A DNA stretch of 64,000 nucleotides, from positions 1 through 64,000 of the forward strand of contig JAFTOU010000027.1 of the NCBI GenBank assembly GCA_017463615.1, written 5' to 3'. This document shows positions 8,211 through 18,144 of this stretch, in pieces; the stretch's first letter is position 1, and every line of letters begins with the position of its first letter. Origin of the DNA: Alistipes sp. (GTDB lineage: Bacteria; Bacteroidota; Bacteroidia; Bacteroidales; Rikenellaceae). The notes under the pieces were generated by a model. The model saw only the letters and a list, made by a program, of their open reading frames with translations. It was not told where the DNA came from and did not search any database. The position numbers and the translations under genes are program-made.

Positions 8211-10225
8211 TATTTTAACACATTTTTAATTAGGTTTTCGTCTGCGAAGTTAGGGAGTGTAACAACGAGCTCTGGTGTGCGCTCCATCTGGCGGCGAATA
8301 GCCTCTACAGCCCCCTTATTGCGAGCCCAGCTACGGCGAGCAATGCCATTATTGACATCCCAGAGCAACATCTCGCGGATATGGCGCGCAGACTCCTTGC
8401 TGCCATCTATAACCATACCGAAGCCACCATTGATAACCTCGCCCCAGCCGACACCGCCGCCGTTGTGGATAGATACCCATGTAGCACCGCGGAAGCTATC
8501 GCCGATGACATTATGCACCGCCATATCGGCAGTAAGGTTAGAGCCGTCGTAGATATTTGAGGTCTCGCGGTATGGCGAGTCTGTGCCCGAAACATCGTGG
8601 TGGTCACGACCCAGCACCACAGGGGCTGAAATCTCGCCCGAAGCGATAGCGCGGTTAAACGCCTCGGCAATAAGCATTCGTCCCTGACAGTCGGCATAGA
8701 GTATGCGCGCCTGAGAGCCGACAACAAGGCGATTCTTACCAGCCTCTACAATCCAGTGGATATTATCCTCCAGCTGACCCTTGATATCCTCCGGTGCTGT
8801 GAGGGCTATCTGGCGCAGCACATCGGCTGCAATACGGTCTGTCGTCGCCAAATCCTCAGCCTTGCCCGAGGTACACACCCAGCGGAAAGGTCCGAAGCCG
8901 TAGTCAAAGAACATAGGGCCCATAATATCCTGAACATAAGATGGATAGCGGAAACGCACCCCATCCTTATCCATAATATCTGCACCCGCCCTTGAGCACT
9001 CAAGCAGAAAGGCGTTGCCATAGTCAAAGAAGTACATACCACGAGCGGTAAGGGCATTGATAGCCGCCGCCTGACGACGCAGTGATGCCTGCACAGCCTC
9101 GCGGAAACGCTCTGGCTCCTCTGCCATCATACGGTTAGACTCCTCATAGCTATACCCCACAGGGTAGTAGCCTCCTGCCCACGGGTTGTGGAGCGAGGTC
9201 TGGTCTGAGCCCAAATCTACATTCACCCCCTCCGCAGCAAGGCGCTCCCACAAATCTACAACATTGCCCACATAGGCGAGGCTTACAACCTCCTTTGCCG
9301 CCACCGCCTTCTCAATACGGGCCACCAACTCGTCAAGGTCGTAGTGGAGCTCATCCACCCACCCCTGACTGTGGCGCTTCTCCGCCGCCTTTGGGTTTAT
9401 CTCGGCAACAACGCTTACAACCTGCGAGATATTTCCCGCCTTTGGCTGTGCGCCCGACATACCGCCCAGTCCCGACGATACGAACAACATTCCGCGGGCA
9501 TCTGTCTGCCCAGCCTTAAAGCGTTTGCGGGCTGCATTCATAACGGTGATGGTCGTACCGTGGACAATACCCTGCGGGCCGATGTACATATACGAGCCTG
9601 CGGTCATCTGTCCATACTGCGACACGCCCATAGCGTTGAGGCGCTCCCAATCGTCTGGCTTAGAGTAGTTTGGAATAACCATACCATTTGTCACAACCAC
9701 ACGCGGAGCATCCTTATGCGATGGGAACAGTCCGAGTGGATGTCCAGAATACATCACAAGGGTCTGGGTGTCGGTCATCTGGCTCAGGTACTGCATCACA
9801 AGGCGATACTGCGCCCAGTTCTGGAACACCGCACCATTGCCGCCGTATGTTATCAACTCGTGCGGATGCTGAGCCACCGCCTTATCAAGGTTATTCTGAA
9901 TCATCAGCATTATCGCCGCCGCCTGACGACTACGCGCCGGATAGTGCTCTATCGGGCGGGCATACATCTCATACTCAGGGCGGAAGCGATACATATATAT
10001 ACGCCCATACTGGCGAAGCTCCTCGGCAAACTCTGGCGCAAGCACAGCGTGGTGCTTAGGGTCAAAATATCGCAGAGCATTATGCAGGGCAAGCTCCTTC
10101 TGCTCGGGCGTAAGGATATCCTTGCGCTTCGGGGCGTGATTTATCGTTGTGTCGTATGGTTTTGGCTGCGGTAATTCATCTGGAATACCCGCGCAAATTT
10201 GCGCCTGAAACTCACTGATTGTCAT
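8210..10225 (-). CDS. hutU: Urocanate hydratase (long form)
   Basis: Urocanase adds water to urocanate to form imidazolone propionate, using tightly bound NAD as an electrophile. The 671-residue product keeps family landmarks such as YGGNGAVFQNW, SGLGGMSGAQPKA, the active-site region FGPFRWVCTSG, and HNGGGVGWGE near the end. It is about 110 residues longer than the common 555-residue form. This longer version is what I would expect in many Bacteroidota, and the extra sequence lies partly at the N terminus. The gene follows ftcD by 4 nt and overlaps hutH by one base. Confidence 0.97.
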   Translation of the reverse strand: MTISEFQAQICAGIPDELPQPKPYDTTINHAPKRKDILTPEQKELALHNALRYFDPKHHAVLAPEFAEELRQYGRIYMYRFRPEYEMYARPIEHYPARSRQAAAIMLMIQNNLDKAVAQHPHELITYGGNGAVFQNWAQYRLVMQYLSQMTDTQTLVMYSGHPLGLFPSHKDAPRVVVTNGMVIPNYSKPDDWERLNAMGVSQYGQMTAGSYMYIGPQGIVHGTTITVMNAARKRFKAGQTDARGMLFVSSGLGGMSGAQPKAGNISQVVSVVAEINPKAAEKRHSQGWVDELHYDLDELVARIEKAVAAKEVVSLAYVGNVVDLWERLAAEGVNVDLGSDQTSLHNPWAGGYYPVGYSYEESNRMMAEEPERFREAVQASLRRQAAAINALTARGMYFFDYGNAFLLECSRAGADIMDKDGVRFRYPSYVQDIMGPMFFDYGFGPFRWVCTSGKAEDLATTDRIAADVLRQIALTAPEDIKGQLEDNIHWIVEAGKNRLVVGSQARILYADCQGRMLIAEAFNRAIASGEISAPVVLGRDHHDVSGTDSPYRETSNIYDGSNLTADMAVHNVIGDSFRGATWVSIHNGGGVGWGEVINGGFGMVIDGSKESARHIREMLLWDVNNGIARRSWARNKGAVEAIRRQMERTPELVVTLPNFADENLIKNVLK

Positions 10226-10229
10226 AGCG

Positions 10230-11921
10230 TTATCTTATTTTCTGATTTACCATCTGTAGCACCTCTGCCTCCAGAGCCACCGCCCTCTGAGCTATAACAT
10301 CTGCCTGAGCGACCAACTCCTCTGCCACTGCCCTATCCTTGAGACCTGCGGCGTTAATCTTCACATTGAGCTGTGCGCCAAGCACTGCACTACGCGCCGC
10401 CAGTGCTCCTACACCAGCATCCGATACGGAGTTTGGATTTCCAGTCTCTGCCATAGCCTTGACAATCTCAAAGCACTCCAGCGATGTCTGCATAGTCTTA
10501 AGTGGCACCTGCGTAGCATAGAGCGTAGCCTGCTGTAGCGCGGCACTGCGAGCAGCCTTCTCCTCCGCCGTAGCCTTAGGCATAGCAAAGACCGCCATAA
10601 TGCGGTTGAACGCCTCGGTATCCTCGTCTACAAGGGCAAGCAGTCGTGCCACAAGCTCCTGACCGCGCTCGGCATAGTCCGAAAACTCCTCCCAGCGGTC
10701 ATCCCAGCCCGCCTTGTGCGACGAGAGATTGGCAACCATCGTTCCCAATGCTGCCGACAGAGCACCCATATATGCAGATATTGAGCCGCCACCTGGTGCT
10801 GGGGACTCGCTTGCAGTCTCAAGGGCAAACGCCTCGCAGGTCATATCTACCAAGCGACTAACACCCTTACTCTGAAGCATATACTCTATAATCTTCTCCT
10901 CTGGATTGAATGGCTTGAGCTCGTCCAAGCCCATACTCTTGACAGCTATGCGGATAATATCACTCTCGGCAATACCTACAGAGCGGTGCTGCTTGCGAAG
11001 GAAGTACTTTCCAGCCTCAACAAGTGTTCGCTTAGGCACAAGACCGACAATCTCCGTACCCGTTACGCGCACACCCCTCGCATCGGCTGCACGGCACACC
11101 TCGTCAAAGGCTATATGGAGCGGAGTGGTTGCAATATCGGTGATATTCATCGACACCTGCGCAATGCCGTACTCATCTATGTACCAGCCGATTGCCTTTG
11201 TACCCTTGAGTGTTCCAGGGCGCATCAGCGGCTCGCCATTTTCGTCGGTCACAATCTTGCCAACTATCGGATTTCCCTCGCGCACGGGGCGACCCTTCTC
11301 GCGCACATCAAAGGCGATGGCATTTGCACGACGGGTAGAGGTGGTATTGAGGTTGAAATTCACTGCAATAAGGAAGTCGCGTGCACCTACCGCCGTAGCG
11401 CCACTCTGCGCTGCTCGCTCAGTCCACTGCTCCCCGCCAAAATCGGGTGCGTCGGCAGTACCGAAACGCTTTGACAGACCCTCATACTCCCCCTCACGAC
11501 ATACGGCAAGATTCTTTCGCTCTGGAGTAAAAGCTGCCGCCTCGTAGCAGTAGACTGGAATATCAAGCTCCGTAGCTATGCGCTTTCCAAGCTCTCGCGC
11601 CAACTCGGCACACTCCTCAAGCGTGATGCCCGACACCGGCACAAGTGGCAACACATCGGTAGCACCCATACGCGGATGAGCACCCTTGTGCTTGCGCATA
11701 TCTATCAGCTCCGCAGCACGCTTAACACCCGCAAAGGCAGCCTCAACAACCGCCTCAGGCTCGCCCGCAAAGGTCACAACCGTACGGTTTGTCGCCTCGC
11801 CCGGATCAACATCCAGTAGTCGCACATCTGCAGCCGCCGTAATAGCCGCCGTAATTTGGTCTATAACACCCATATCGCGCCCCTCGCTGAAGTTGGGCAC
11901 ACACTCTATAATTCGTTTCAT
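10230..11921 (-). CDS. ftcD: Glutamate formimidoyltransferase / formimidoyl-THF cyclodeaminase fusion
   Basis: This is a bifunctional enzyme. The N-terminal part (about 1-300) moves the formimino group from formiminoglutamate to tetrahydrofolate, releasing glutamate. The C-terminal part (about 355-563) deaminates the product to methenyl-THF. The N part shows CVPNFSEG and the catalytic-region histidine H82 in HKGAHPRMG. The C part shows the glycine-rich PAPGGGS motif (374-380). The fused, vertebrate-like architecture is 563 residues, slightly longer than the mammalian enzyme. It is the first gene after the operon promoter and precedes hutU by 4 nt. Confidence 0.96.
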   Translation of the reverse strand: MKRIIECVPNFSEGRDMGVIDQITAAITAAADVRLLDVDPGEATNRTVVTFAGEPEAVVEAAFAGVKRAAELIDMRKHKGAHPRMGATDVLPLVPVSGITLEECAELARELGKRIATELDIPVYCYEAAAFTPERKNLAVCREGEYEGLSKRFGTADAPDFGGEQWTERAAQSGATAVGARDFLIAVNFNLNTTSTRRANAIAFDVREKGRPVREGNPIVGKIVTDENGEPLMRPGTLKGTKAIGWYIDEYGIAQVSMNITDIATTPLHIAFDEVCRAADARGVRVTGTEIVGLVPKRTLVEAGKYFLRKQHRSVGIAESDIIRIAVKSMGLDELKPFNPEEKIIEYMLQSKGVSRLVDMTCEAFALETASESPAPGGGSISAYMGALSAALGTMVANLSSHKAGWDDRWEEFSDYAERGQELVARLLALVDEDTEAFNRIMAVFAMPKATAEEKAARSAALQQATLYATQVPLKTMQTSLECFEIVKAMAETGNPNSVSDAGVGALAARSAVLGAQLNVKINAAGLKDRAVAEELVAQADVIAQRAVALEAEVLQMVNQKIR

Positions 11922-11944
11922 AGATAGTTTTTTGTTTTATCTAC

Positions 11945-11975
11945 CAAAGTTAGCAAACTTTTTTTGAATATCAAA
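11945..11975 (-). promoter_or_regulatory. Promoter of the hut operon
   Basis: Read leftward, -33 TTTG (11972-11975) and -7 TAACTTTG (11945-11952) are separated by exactly 19 nt, an ideal Bacteroidota promoter. Transcription would begin about 15-20 nt before the ftcD start at 11921. No other strong promoter was seen inside the eight-gene run. Confidence 0.8.
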
Positions 11976-11990
11976 GAGGTTTTTTCAATT

Positions 11991-12037
11991 TTGCGCGTAA
12001 GATACTAATTATCAGCGTCTTAATCTTCGCGCGTGAA
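11991..12037. promoter_or_regulatory. Inverted repeat between divergent genes, possible operator
   Basis: Two GC-rich boxes, TTGCGCGTAAGAT (11991-12003) and ATCTTCGCGCGTGAA (12023-12037), are near reverse complements separated by 19 nt of AT-rich DNA. Each box core is itself almost palindromic. They lie just upstream of the hut -33 box and upstream of the rightward lipoprotein gene, a good place for a regulator. This is a pattern only, and no regulator gene is adjacent. Confidence 0.45.
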
Positions 12038-12145
12038 ATAAGACATTATTTTTTATAAAATTTATCCCCATAAAATGAATTTTTTGTCGTATCTTGCACC
12101 GCTAACTAGCAAACAACTTATATTAAATAAACAAATTGCATTTTT

Positions 12146-14959
12146 ATGAAAAAATTAACTTTTATTCTATCGCTTGTTGCAATGTTCTTTGTAGCAACAA
12201 CGATGGTGGCTTGTGGCAATAGCGAGGGCGTTGAGGACGAACCCAACGAGAAGCCGGAGCCAAAACCAGAACCAGAGCCAGAACCAGAGCCGCTGACCTT
12301 CAAGTTTGAGGCTGAGCTCGTATCCGCAAGCACCTCTTCTGCAGAGGTTAAGCTCACAACCGAGAACATTGCGCAGTATGCCTATGTTGTAGAGACTGCC
12401 GATGCTAACATCGCTCCAGACCTTATCTTTGCAACTGGTACTGTTGGCGACTGCAAGGATGGCGAAAACATCGTAACTGTAACCTCTCTCAATCCTAACA
12501 CCGACTATGTTGTGCTCTTTGCAGCTGCAACTGTTGAGGAGGAGTACTACGAGAACCTTGCAAAGGTTACCCTCAAGACCGGCTCATTTACCGAGGAGCT
12601 TACATTCTTTGATGTAGACTACATGTCTGTGAAGGCTCACCTCAACTACCCACACGACAAGGTTAAGGAGGGTAATGTACTTAAGTGGGCTATTGCTGAG
12701 TTCCCTGTATACTACGAGAATATGCAGGCTCGTCCAGCAGCTGAGGCGCTGAACTTGAACGACAACGCTTGGCACAACTACATCACCGACGACACTACTT
12801 GGACATTCAGCGAGCTGGAGAGCTACATGGGCAAGGAGGAGGACCCTGAGGCAGTACCTATGTACGACGCAATCGTTCCTGGTCAGCCAATGTATCTGAT
12901 GCTTGGTGAGTATGCGTGGGATACTACCGACTATGCAGGTTGGGGCGACGGCTACTACGCTGCTCAGTTTGACTTTGCAAAGTATCTTACCGACAAGCGC
13001 AGCGGCGCATTTGAGAACGAGGCTGACTACTGGACTGGCTACTACCGTCGCGAGTTCTTTGAGAGCAAGGCTCCATCAAAGATGAGCGCAAAGCCAGAGG
13101 TTAGCATGAACCTCACCCCTATCGGTGGTACAATCACCATCACCCCTACAGATGGCATCTACGGCTTCTGCTGCGGTATTATGGACCCAACCACCTATAT
13201 GGAGCTGCTCCCACTGCTGAACAACGAGTCTAAGTATGTTCAGTGGTACATCACCTCTATGCACGCATTTGCATCGGGTATGGGTCTTACCGGCTTTGGC
13301 AAGACCACTATCAACCTGACAAAGTACTTCAACCTCTACCCAGGTATCAGCTACACCCTCTACATCACCTCCCTGGGCGATGAGAACGGTTCTAAGCAGA
13401 GCTTTGCAAAGCACACCTTCAAGTTGCCAGATCCAACCGAGCCAGCAGCTAAGTTCTCTCTCCAGGGTGTAAGCAACCCAGATGGCGAGGATACCTGCGA
13501 CAAGGTTTGGTTCAACATCAAGCTCACCGAGGGTACACTGCTTGACGGTAAGGTTATCGCTAACTACGAGCGCGACTGGGCAGCACTGCTCAACAGCTAC
13601 AAGAAGAGTGGCTACTCTGACGAGGAGGCTCTCAATATGATTATTGACACCTACGGTGTTGCATTCTCTGACGAGGAGATTGCTGCTATCAAGACCGATG
13701 AGGGTCTGAACATCTACTACTCTTCACGCGCAGATGCCTCTACCGTTTGCGGTATCCGTATGCGTAACAGCGAGGGTGTTGTTACCGTTACTTCGGCAGC
13801 TATGCGCTCTATCAAGGAGCCTGCAGCTACCCCTGTAACATCTACTCTGTTTGACGACCTTAAGGGCGAGTGGACAGCATCTACAACTATCAGCTACCTC
13901 CACTACCACTACCGTCAGAACCCTGCTGAGGGTCAGGAGCACAACTATCAGGAGCGTATTGAGGAGCCTATCTCTTGTAAGGTAGTTATCGGCGAGGTTG
14001 GCTACGAGCAGACCCTGCCAGAGTCTGTATACCAGCTCTTCTTCGACTCTTCTAACCTCAAGACTAAGGAGGAGGTTGATGCCGTTTACGCTCAGTTCAA
14101 GACCTCTGTAGACGACTTCAACGCTCATGTACGCAACCAGAACCGTCTGCTCTGCCAGGGCTTCTCTCTTGAGCACGACCTTGACCTGTTGCCTTGTGCT
14201 AACCCAGAGCATACCGATAAGCCAAATGGCGTAATTGATACTCAGTTTGCATCTCCATACGAGCTCTTTATCGCTGACGCTGATACATACTCGGCATACA
14301 ACTACGAGTCACCAGTATTTGACTTCGGTCCAAAGTGGTATCTGCAGATTCACTCTGACGGCTCTGTAACCGCTCCATTTGATACAAACTACTTCTCGCC
14401 TATGTCGCAGTGGTACAAGTATGTATACCACTTCATGGGTGCAAGCTCTAAGTACACACTCCCTAACCTGAGCGATGTAAACGGCAACTCTATGATGGGT
14501 CACTTCCCAGTAGTTGTATCTGAGGATAAGAACACAATTACCATCAACCCTATCGAGCTTACATATGTAACTACCGACGATATGGGTAATGTAAATGGTT
14601 CTGAGACCGACCTGTTCTATCCAAACATCGTTCGTGAGGCATCTTCAGGCTTCATCTCAGGCTACCAGGTACACAGCCGCATCATCGCACCTATCGTGCT
14701 GACCCGTGGCTACACCGCACCTGCTGCTAAGGCTGCTACTGCATCTACTGGTAGTGGTAAGATTGGCAAGATTGTAGACACAGAGCTTAAGTCTGTATAC
14801 AAGGTTGCTCCTAAGAAGGCTATCTACAAGAGCCGTACTGCTCTGCCAACAAATGCTGTTGTAGCTCCTACAAACCGTGTAGACTACCGCATCATCTCGG
14901 CAGACGAGTTCAAGCAGCGCAGCCAGGAGTATGCTGAGAAGCGTTTTGGTCGCAACTAA
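12146..14959 (+). CDS. Large secreted lipoprotein, function unknown
   Basis: The 937-residue product begins with a lipoprotein signal (lipobox ending TTMVAC, Cys 23). An acidic, proline-rich linker of repeated PEP/KPEP units follows, then a beta-rich domain with a fibronectin-III-like phrasing (LNPNTDYVVLFAAA). The rest is a long aromatic region with no motif I recognise. It should be anchored to the envelope, probably surface-facing. It is the first gene of a rightward operon with a beta-barrel and an Omp28-like protein. Codons are strongly biased (GGT, CTC/CTG, AAG and GAG preferred), suggesting high expression. A hairpin at 14976 follows the stop. Confidence 0.85.
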   Translation: MKKLTFILSLVAMFFVATTMVACGNSEGVEDEPNEKPEPKPEPEPEPEPLTFKFEAELVSASTSSAEVKLTTENIAQYAYVVETADANIAPDLIFATGTVGDCKDGENIVTVTSLNPNTDYVVLFAAATVEEEYYENLAKVTLKTGSFTEELTFFDVDYMSVKAHLNYPHDKVKEGNVLKWAIAEFPVYYENMQARPAAEALNLNDNAWHNYITDDTTWTFSELESYMGKEEDPEAVPMYDAIVPGQPMYLMLGEYAWDTTDYAGWGDGYYAAQFDFAKYLTDKRSGAFENEADYWTGYYRREFFESKAPSKMSAKPEVSMNLTPIGGTITITPTDGIYGFCCGIMDPTTYMELLPLLNNESKYVQWYITSMHAFASGMGLTGFGKTTINLTKYFNLYPGISYTLYITSLGDENGSKQSFAKHTFKLPDPTEPAAKFSLQGVSNPDGEDTCDKVWFNIKLTEGTLLDGKVIANYERDWAALLNSYKKSGYSDEEALNMIIDTYGVAFSDEEIAAIKTDEGLNIYYSSRADASTVCGIRMRNSEGVVTVTSAAMRSIKEPAATPVTSTLFDDLKGEWTASTTISYLHYHYRQNPAEGQEHNYQERIEEPISCKVVIGEVGYEQTLPESVYQLFFDSSNLKTKEEVDAVYAQFKTSVDDFNAHVRNQNRLLCQGFSLEHDLDLLPCANPEHTDKPNGVIDTQFASPYELFIADADTYSAYNYESPVFDFGPKWYLQIHSDGSVTAPFDTNYFSPMSQWYKYVYHFMGASSKYTLPNLSDVNGNSMMGHFPVVVSEDKNTITINPIELTYVTTDDMGNVNGSETDLFYPNIVREASSGFISGYQVHSRIIAPIVLTRGYTAPAAKAATASTGSGKIGKIVDTELKSVYKVAPKKAIYKSRTALPTNAVVAPTNRVDYRIISADEFKQRSQEYAEKRFGRN

Positions 14960-14975
14960 TTATAACTCTATAGGT

Positions 14976-15003
14976 CAGAAACTCTCCACACGGGGAGTTT
15001 CTG
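14976..15003 (+). terminator. Intergenic hairpin, possible attenuator
   Basis: CAGAAACTC (14976-14984) pairs with GAGTTTCTG (14995-15003), extended by TCC/GGG around an ACAC loop. The following tract is weak in T, so it could stabilise the 3' end of the lipoprotein message or partly terminate before the barrel gene. Confidence 0.5.
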
Positions 15004-15025
15004 GTCTTATCAGAACAGAACAGAT

Positions 15026-16624
15026 ATGAAGAAACTACTATGCTTTATCGTAGCCGCAGCCGTAACTACTTGCGCCTGGGCTCAGATAAACCTTGGCAAG
15101 GATGGCAAGGGCGGAGTGATATCCGGCAGCGTGGAGAGCAACAACATCGTCTACTTCAACGATAGCGCCCTCTCAACACCCGCACCCGACACACACTTCG
15201 GCTCTAACGACTACATCAAGGTGGACTACGCCATTGACCGCTTCTCGGCTGGCGTGCAGGTGGAGACCTATCTGCCAGCACTGCAGGGCTACGAGATTGG
15301 TAGCTATGGAGATAAGTTCAAGGTGCTTATCCCTATGGTCTATGCGCAGTGGCAGGACAAGAGCTACTCTGTAACCATTGGTAACCTCTACGACCAGTTT
15401 GGTAACGGACTTATCTTCCGCAGCTTTGAGGACCGTCAGCTGGGCTTCAACAACTCGCTGCTCGGTCTGCGTGCAACCTACAACCTGGGTAACTACTTCG
15501 CCATCAAGGCTCTCTATGGTCGCCCACGCCTCTACACCAACTATCAGACCGGCTGGGCTGGTGGTGCCGATCTGAGCGTCTCGCTGGGCGATATTTTCGG
15601 CATGAGCAAGGGCGCACTCTTTGTTGAGGGTAGCTATGTAAACCGTTACGAGAATATCAGCGCAGTGACTGCAGAGAATATGCTCAATATGTACTCTGCA
15701 CGCCTCAACTTTGACTACGCAGGCTTCACCTTCCGCAGCGAGTATGTCGGCAAGGGCAAGGACCACTCCTCTGCCACTGGCGCAAATGTAAACGGCTGGG
15801 CAGGTTATGGCGAGATTGGCTGGGCAGGCAGTGGCTTCAGCTTCACAGGCTCTGTGCGCGCACTGGAGGCTATGGCAACGCCGCTGACCATAGGTGGCGC
15901 AGGTACGGGCAACACGCTCAACTATCTGCCGGCGATGACCCGCCAGTACACCTATATGCTTGCCAACCTCAACCCTTATCAGGTAAATGCCGAGGGCGAG
16001 ATTGGTGGTCAGGCAGACTTCTACTACTCCTACCGTAGCAAGTCTAACCGCTACCGCTACTGGAACTTCCACCTCAACTACTCCACCTACTACACCCTGC
16101 ACAAGGCGCAGAGCAAGAGTGGTAACCGCGAGCGTCTGTGGCAGGACATCAACTTTGATGTAACCCGCCAGTGGTCAAAGCGTCTCAAGACAACCTTCCT
16201 CTACTCGTTCCAGGAGTGGAACCCATACCACGGTGCTCACCACCGCACCTATGTGTCAAATATCTTCGTTGCCGATGTGCAGTACAAGTTCAACCGCAAG
16301 CACTCACTGCGTGCCGAGGCTCAGTACCTGCTTTCGGGCGAGTACGAGGGCGACTGGGTAGCAGGACTTGTGGAGTATAGCTTTGCTCCTATGTGGAGCT
16401 TCTACATCAGCGATATGTACAACATCGGCCGCACGGACAAGTATGGCGTGTACAAGGGCACTGAGAAGAACTACTACTCTGTGGGCGCAAGCTGCACCAT
16501 CAAGCGTACCCGCATACAGCTGAGCTACGGTCGCAACCGCGCAGGTTATATCTGCTCGGGCGGTGTGTGTCGCTACTCTCCAGAGTATAACGGAATTAAC
16601 ATTGCTGTAACCACTTCATTCTAA
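15026..16624 (+). CDS. Outer-membrane beta-barrel, DUF6029-like
   Basis: This 532-residue protein has a cleavable signal peptide ending at TCAWA-Q. A long series of alternating hydrophobic/polar strands rich in Y, W, F and G follows, and the protein ends in a C-terminal phenylalanine (VTTSF) typical of outer-membrane barrels. I match it to the DUF6029 group of Bacteroidales from the N-terminal phrases GGVISGSVESNN and DSAL. Its function is unknown. It sits 66 nt after the large lipoprotein gene and 6 nt before the Omp28-like gene, so the three are likely an envelope complex or sequential steps of one process. Confidence 0.82.
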   Translation: MKKLLCFIVAAAVTTCAWAQINLGKDGKGGVISGSVESNNIVYFNDSALSTPAPDTHFGSNDYIKVDYAIDRFSAGVQVETYLPALQGYEIGSYGDKFKVLIPMVYAQWQDKSYSVTIGNLYDQFGNGLIFRSFEDRQLGFNNSLLGLRATYNLGNYFAIKALYGRPRLYTNYQTGWAGGADLSVSLGDIFGMSKGALFVEGSYVNRYENISAVTAENMLNMYSARLNFDYAGFTFRSEYVGKGKDHSSATGANVNGWAGYGEIGWAGSGFSFTGSVRALEAMATPLTIGGAGTGNTLNYLPAMTRQYTYMLANLNPYQVNAEGEIGGQADFYYSYRSKSNRYRYWNFHLNYSTYYTLHKAQSKSGNRERLWQDINFDVTRQWSKRLKTTFLYSFQEWNPYHGAHHRTYVSNIFVADVQYKFNRKHSLRAEAQYLLSGEYEGDWVAGLVEYSFAPMWSFYISDMYNIGRTDKYGVYKGTEKNYYSVGASCTIKRTRIQLSYGRNRAGYICSGGVCRYSPEYNGINIAVTTSF

Positions 16625-16630
16625 CGCCTT

Positions 16631-18109
16631 ATGAGAAAGTTTTTATATACTATAGTAGCCCTGCTTGCGGCTCTTACAGCAACCTCTTGCCTCTATGGCT
16701 TAGGCACAGACGAGGGTACAGATGTGGAAAACACCTCTGGCTTCAAGGCTGAGGTCTCTACCAATGTTATCTCTGCTAATGGCGAGGATAGCGCAGCCTT
16801 CCGCGCCTTCTTCAATGGCGAGGATGTTACCGCCGAGGCTACGCTCTACGACGCCCAGACCAACGAGGCATTGGAGAGCATGAGCTTCTCTACCCTTACC
16901 ATGGGCAGCTACTCATTCTATGTTGTCTATGGCGAGTATCGTAGCGAGGTTATTGATGTGAAGGCGGTACTTGACATTGACCTTACCGATAAGGATGAGC
17001 AGGGTATCACCGTAACGCTCTCTACCAACCTTGTGCAGGTGGGCAAGGGCTATGCTGCATTTATCATCCGCTACAACGGCAAGGTGCTTACTGCCGACGA
17101 GCTTGCAAAGGTGAGCGTCTACAACGCTGCAGACGACACTAAGGTTGTGATTGATACCGAGAACAGTATCGGTAGCGAGTTTAACTATGTGATTGTAGTT
17201 GACGAGAATGATGCTGAGCATACGCTTCTCGCCTTCTCTCCAAACGAGGCGGGCGTAAGGAGCTTCTGGTTCGGCTATAAGACCAAGAATACCCGCGAGA
17301 CTCCGGTATCTGTCACCGCTGTGGCTACAGATATCCCATCGCGTCCTGTAGATCCTCAGCCAGCAAATACAGAGTTTGTGCAGCGCGTACTCTTTACACA
17401 GCTGACAGGTACTTGGTGTGGATACTGCCCTAATATGATTGAGGCATTCCACTATATGTTTGAGGAGGAGAACTACAAGGATAAGTTCGTACACACCGCA
17501 GTACACGGTAGCGACCAGTTCGCCACAACGCTCCCTGACGGACGCGATTTGGCATCTATCCTCAACACCTCTGGCAGCTACCCTTACACTATTGTAAACC
17601 TCAGTAGCGGTCTTAATACTAACAATAGCGTGGAGAATAACATCGGAGCTATTATGGGTGCTATTGAGAATAGACTCAAGACCCCTGCTCGCGCAGGTAT
17701 CGCTGCCCGCACAGAGCTGAAGGATAATATGCTGCTGGTGCGCACATCTATCAAGGTGTCATATAGCGGTGACTACTCCATTGGTGCTTGGCTTGTGGAG
17801 AGCGGCCTCTATGCAAAGCAGAGCAACTCTACCTCTGTCAAGGAGGACTATATTGACATCCACGAGAATGTTGTCCGCATTGCCGATAGTAACCCTTCGG
17901 GCATAGACTTCTTGGGCCACCCTGTGGGCTATGTCAATAAGGGCGAGACTGCCGACCACCTCTTCGTTATGGAGCTTGACCCAGAGTGGAAGGTTGAGAA
18001 CTGCCACTTGGTACTCTTCGTATCAACCACGCAGTACAACCAATACCAAATCACCAACGCCGTCAAGACGGCCTCACTCACCTCCGGCGTAGAGTTTGAG
18101 TATAAGTAA
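16631..18109 (+). CDS. Omp28-like lipoprotein with thioredoxin-type CxxC
   Basis: The 492-residue product has a lipoprotein signal (lipobox ATSC, Cys 20) and two immunoglobulin-like beta regions. A C-terminal thioredoxin-fold segment carries TGTWCGYCPNM, a redox-active CxxC. This combination is the Omp28-related family of outer-membrane proteins first known from Porphyromonas. The CxxC suggests disulfide chemistry or metal handling at the cell surface. It ends the rightward operon, followed immediately by a strong terminator. A TlpA-type oxidoreductase lies convergently just beyond, a plausible functional partner. Confidence 0.88.
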   Translation: MRKFLYTIVALLAALTATSCLYGLGTDEGTDVENTSGFKAEVSTNVISANGEDSAAFRAFFNGEDVTAEATLYDAQTNEALESMSFSTLTMGSYSFYVVYGEYRSEVIDVKAVLDIDLTDKDEQGITVTLSTNLVQVGKGYAAFIIRYNGKVLTADELAKVSVYNAADDTKVVIDTENSIGSEFNYVIVVDENDAEHTLLAFSPNEAGVRSFWFGYKTKNTRETPVSVTAVATDIPSRPVDPQPANTEFVQRVLFTQLTGTWCGYCPNMIEAFHYMFEEENYKDKFVHTAVHGSDQFATTLPDGRDLASILNTSGSYPYTIVNLSSGLNTNNSVENNIGAIMGAIENRLKTPARAGIAARTELKDNMLLVRTSIKVSYSGDYSIGAWLVESGLYAKQSNSTSVKEDYIDIHENVVRIADSNPSGIDFLGHPVGYVNKGETADHLFVMELDPEWKVENCHLVLFVSTTQYNQYQITNAVKTASLTSGVEFEYK

Positions 18110-18112
18110 CAG

Positions 18113-18144
18113 AAAAGAGAGATACGATGTATCTCTCTTTTTTT
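18113..18144 (+). terminator. Rho-independent terminator
   Basis: AAAAGAGAGATA (18113-18124) pairs perfectly with TATCTCTCTTTT (18130-18141) around CGATG, followed by a run of T. It ends the rightward envelope operon 4 nt after the Omp28-like stop codon. Confidence 0.9.
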
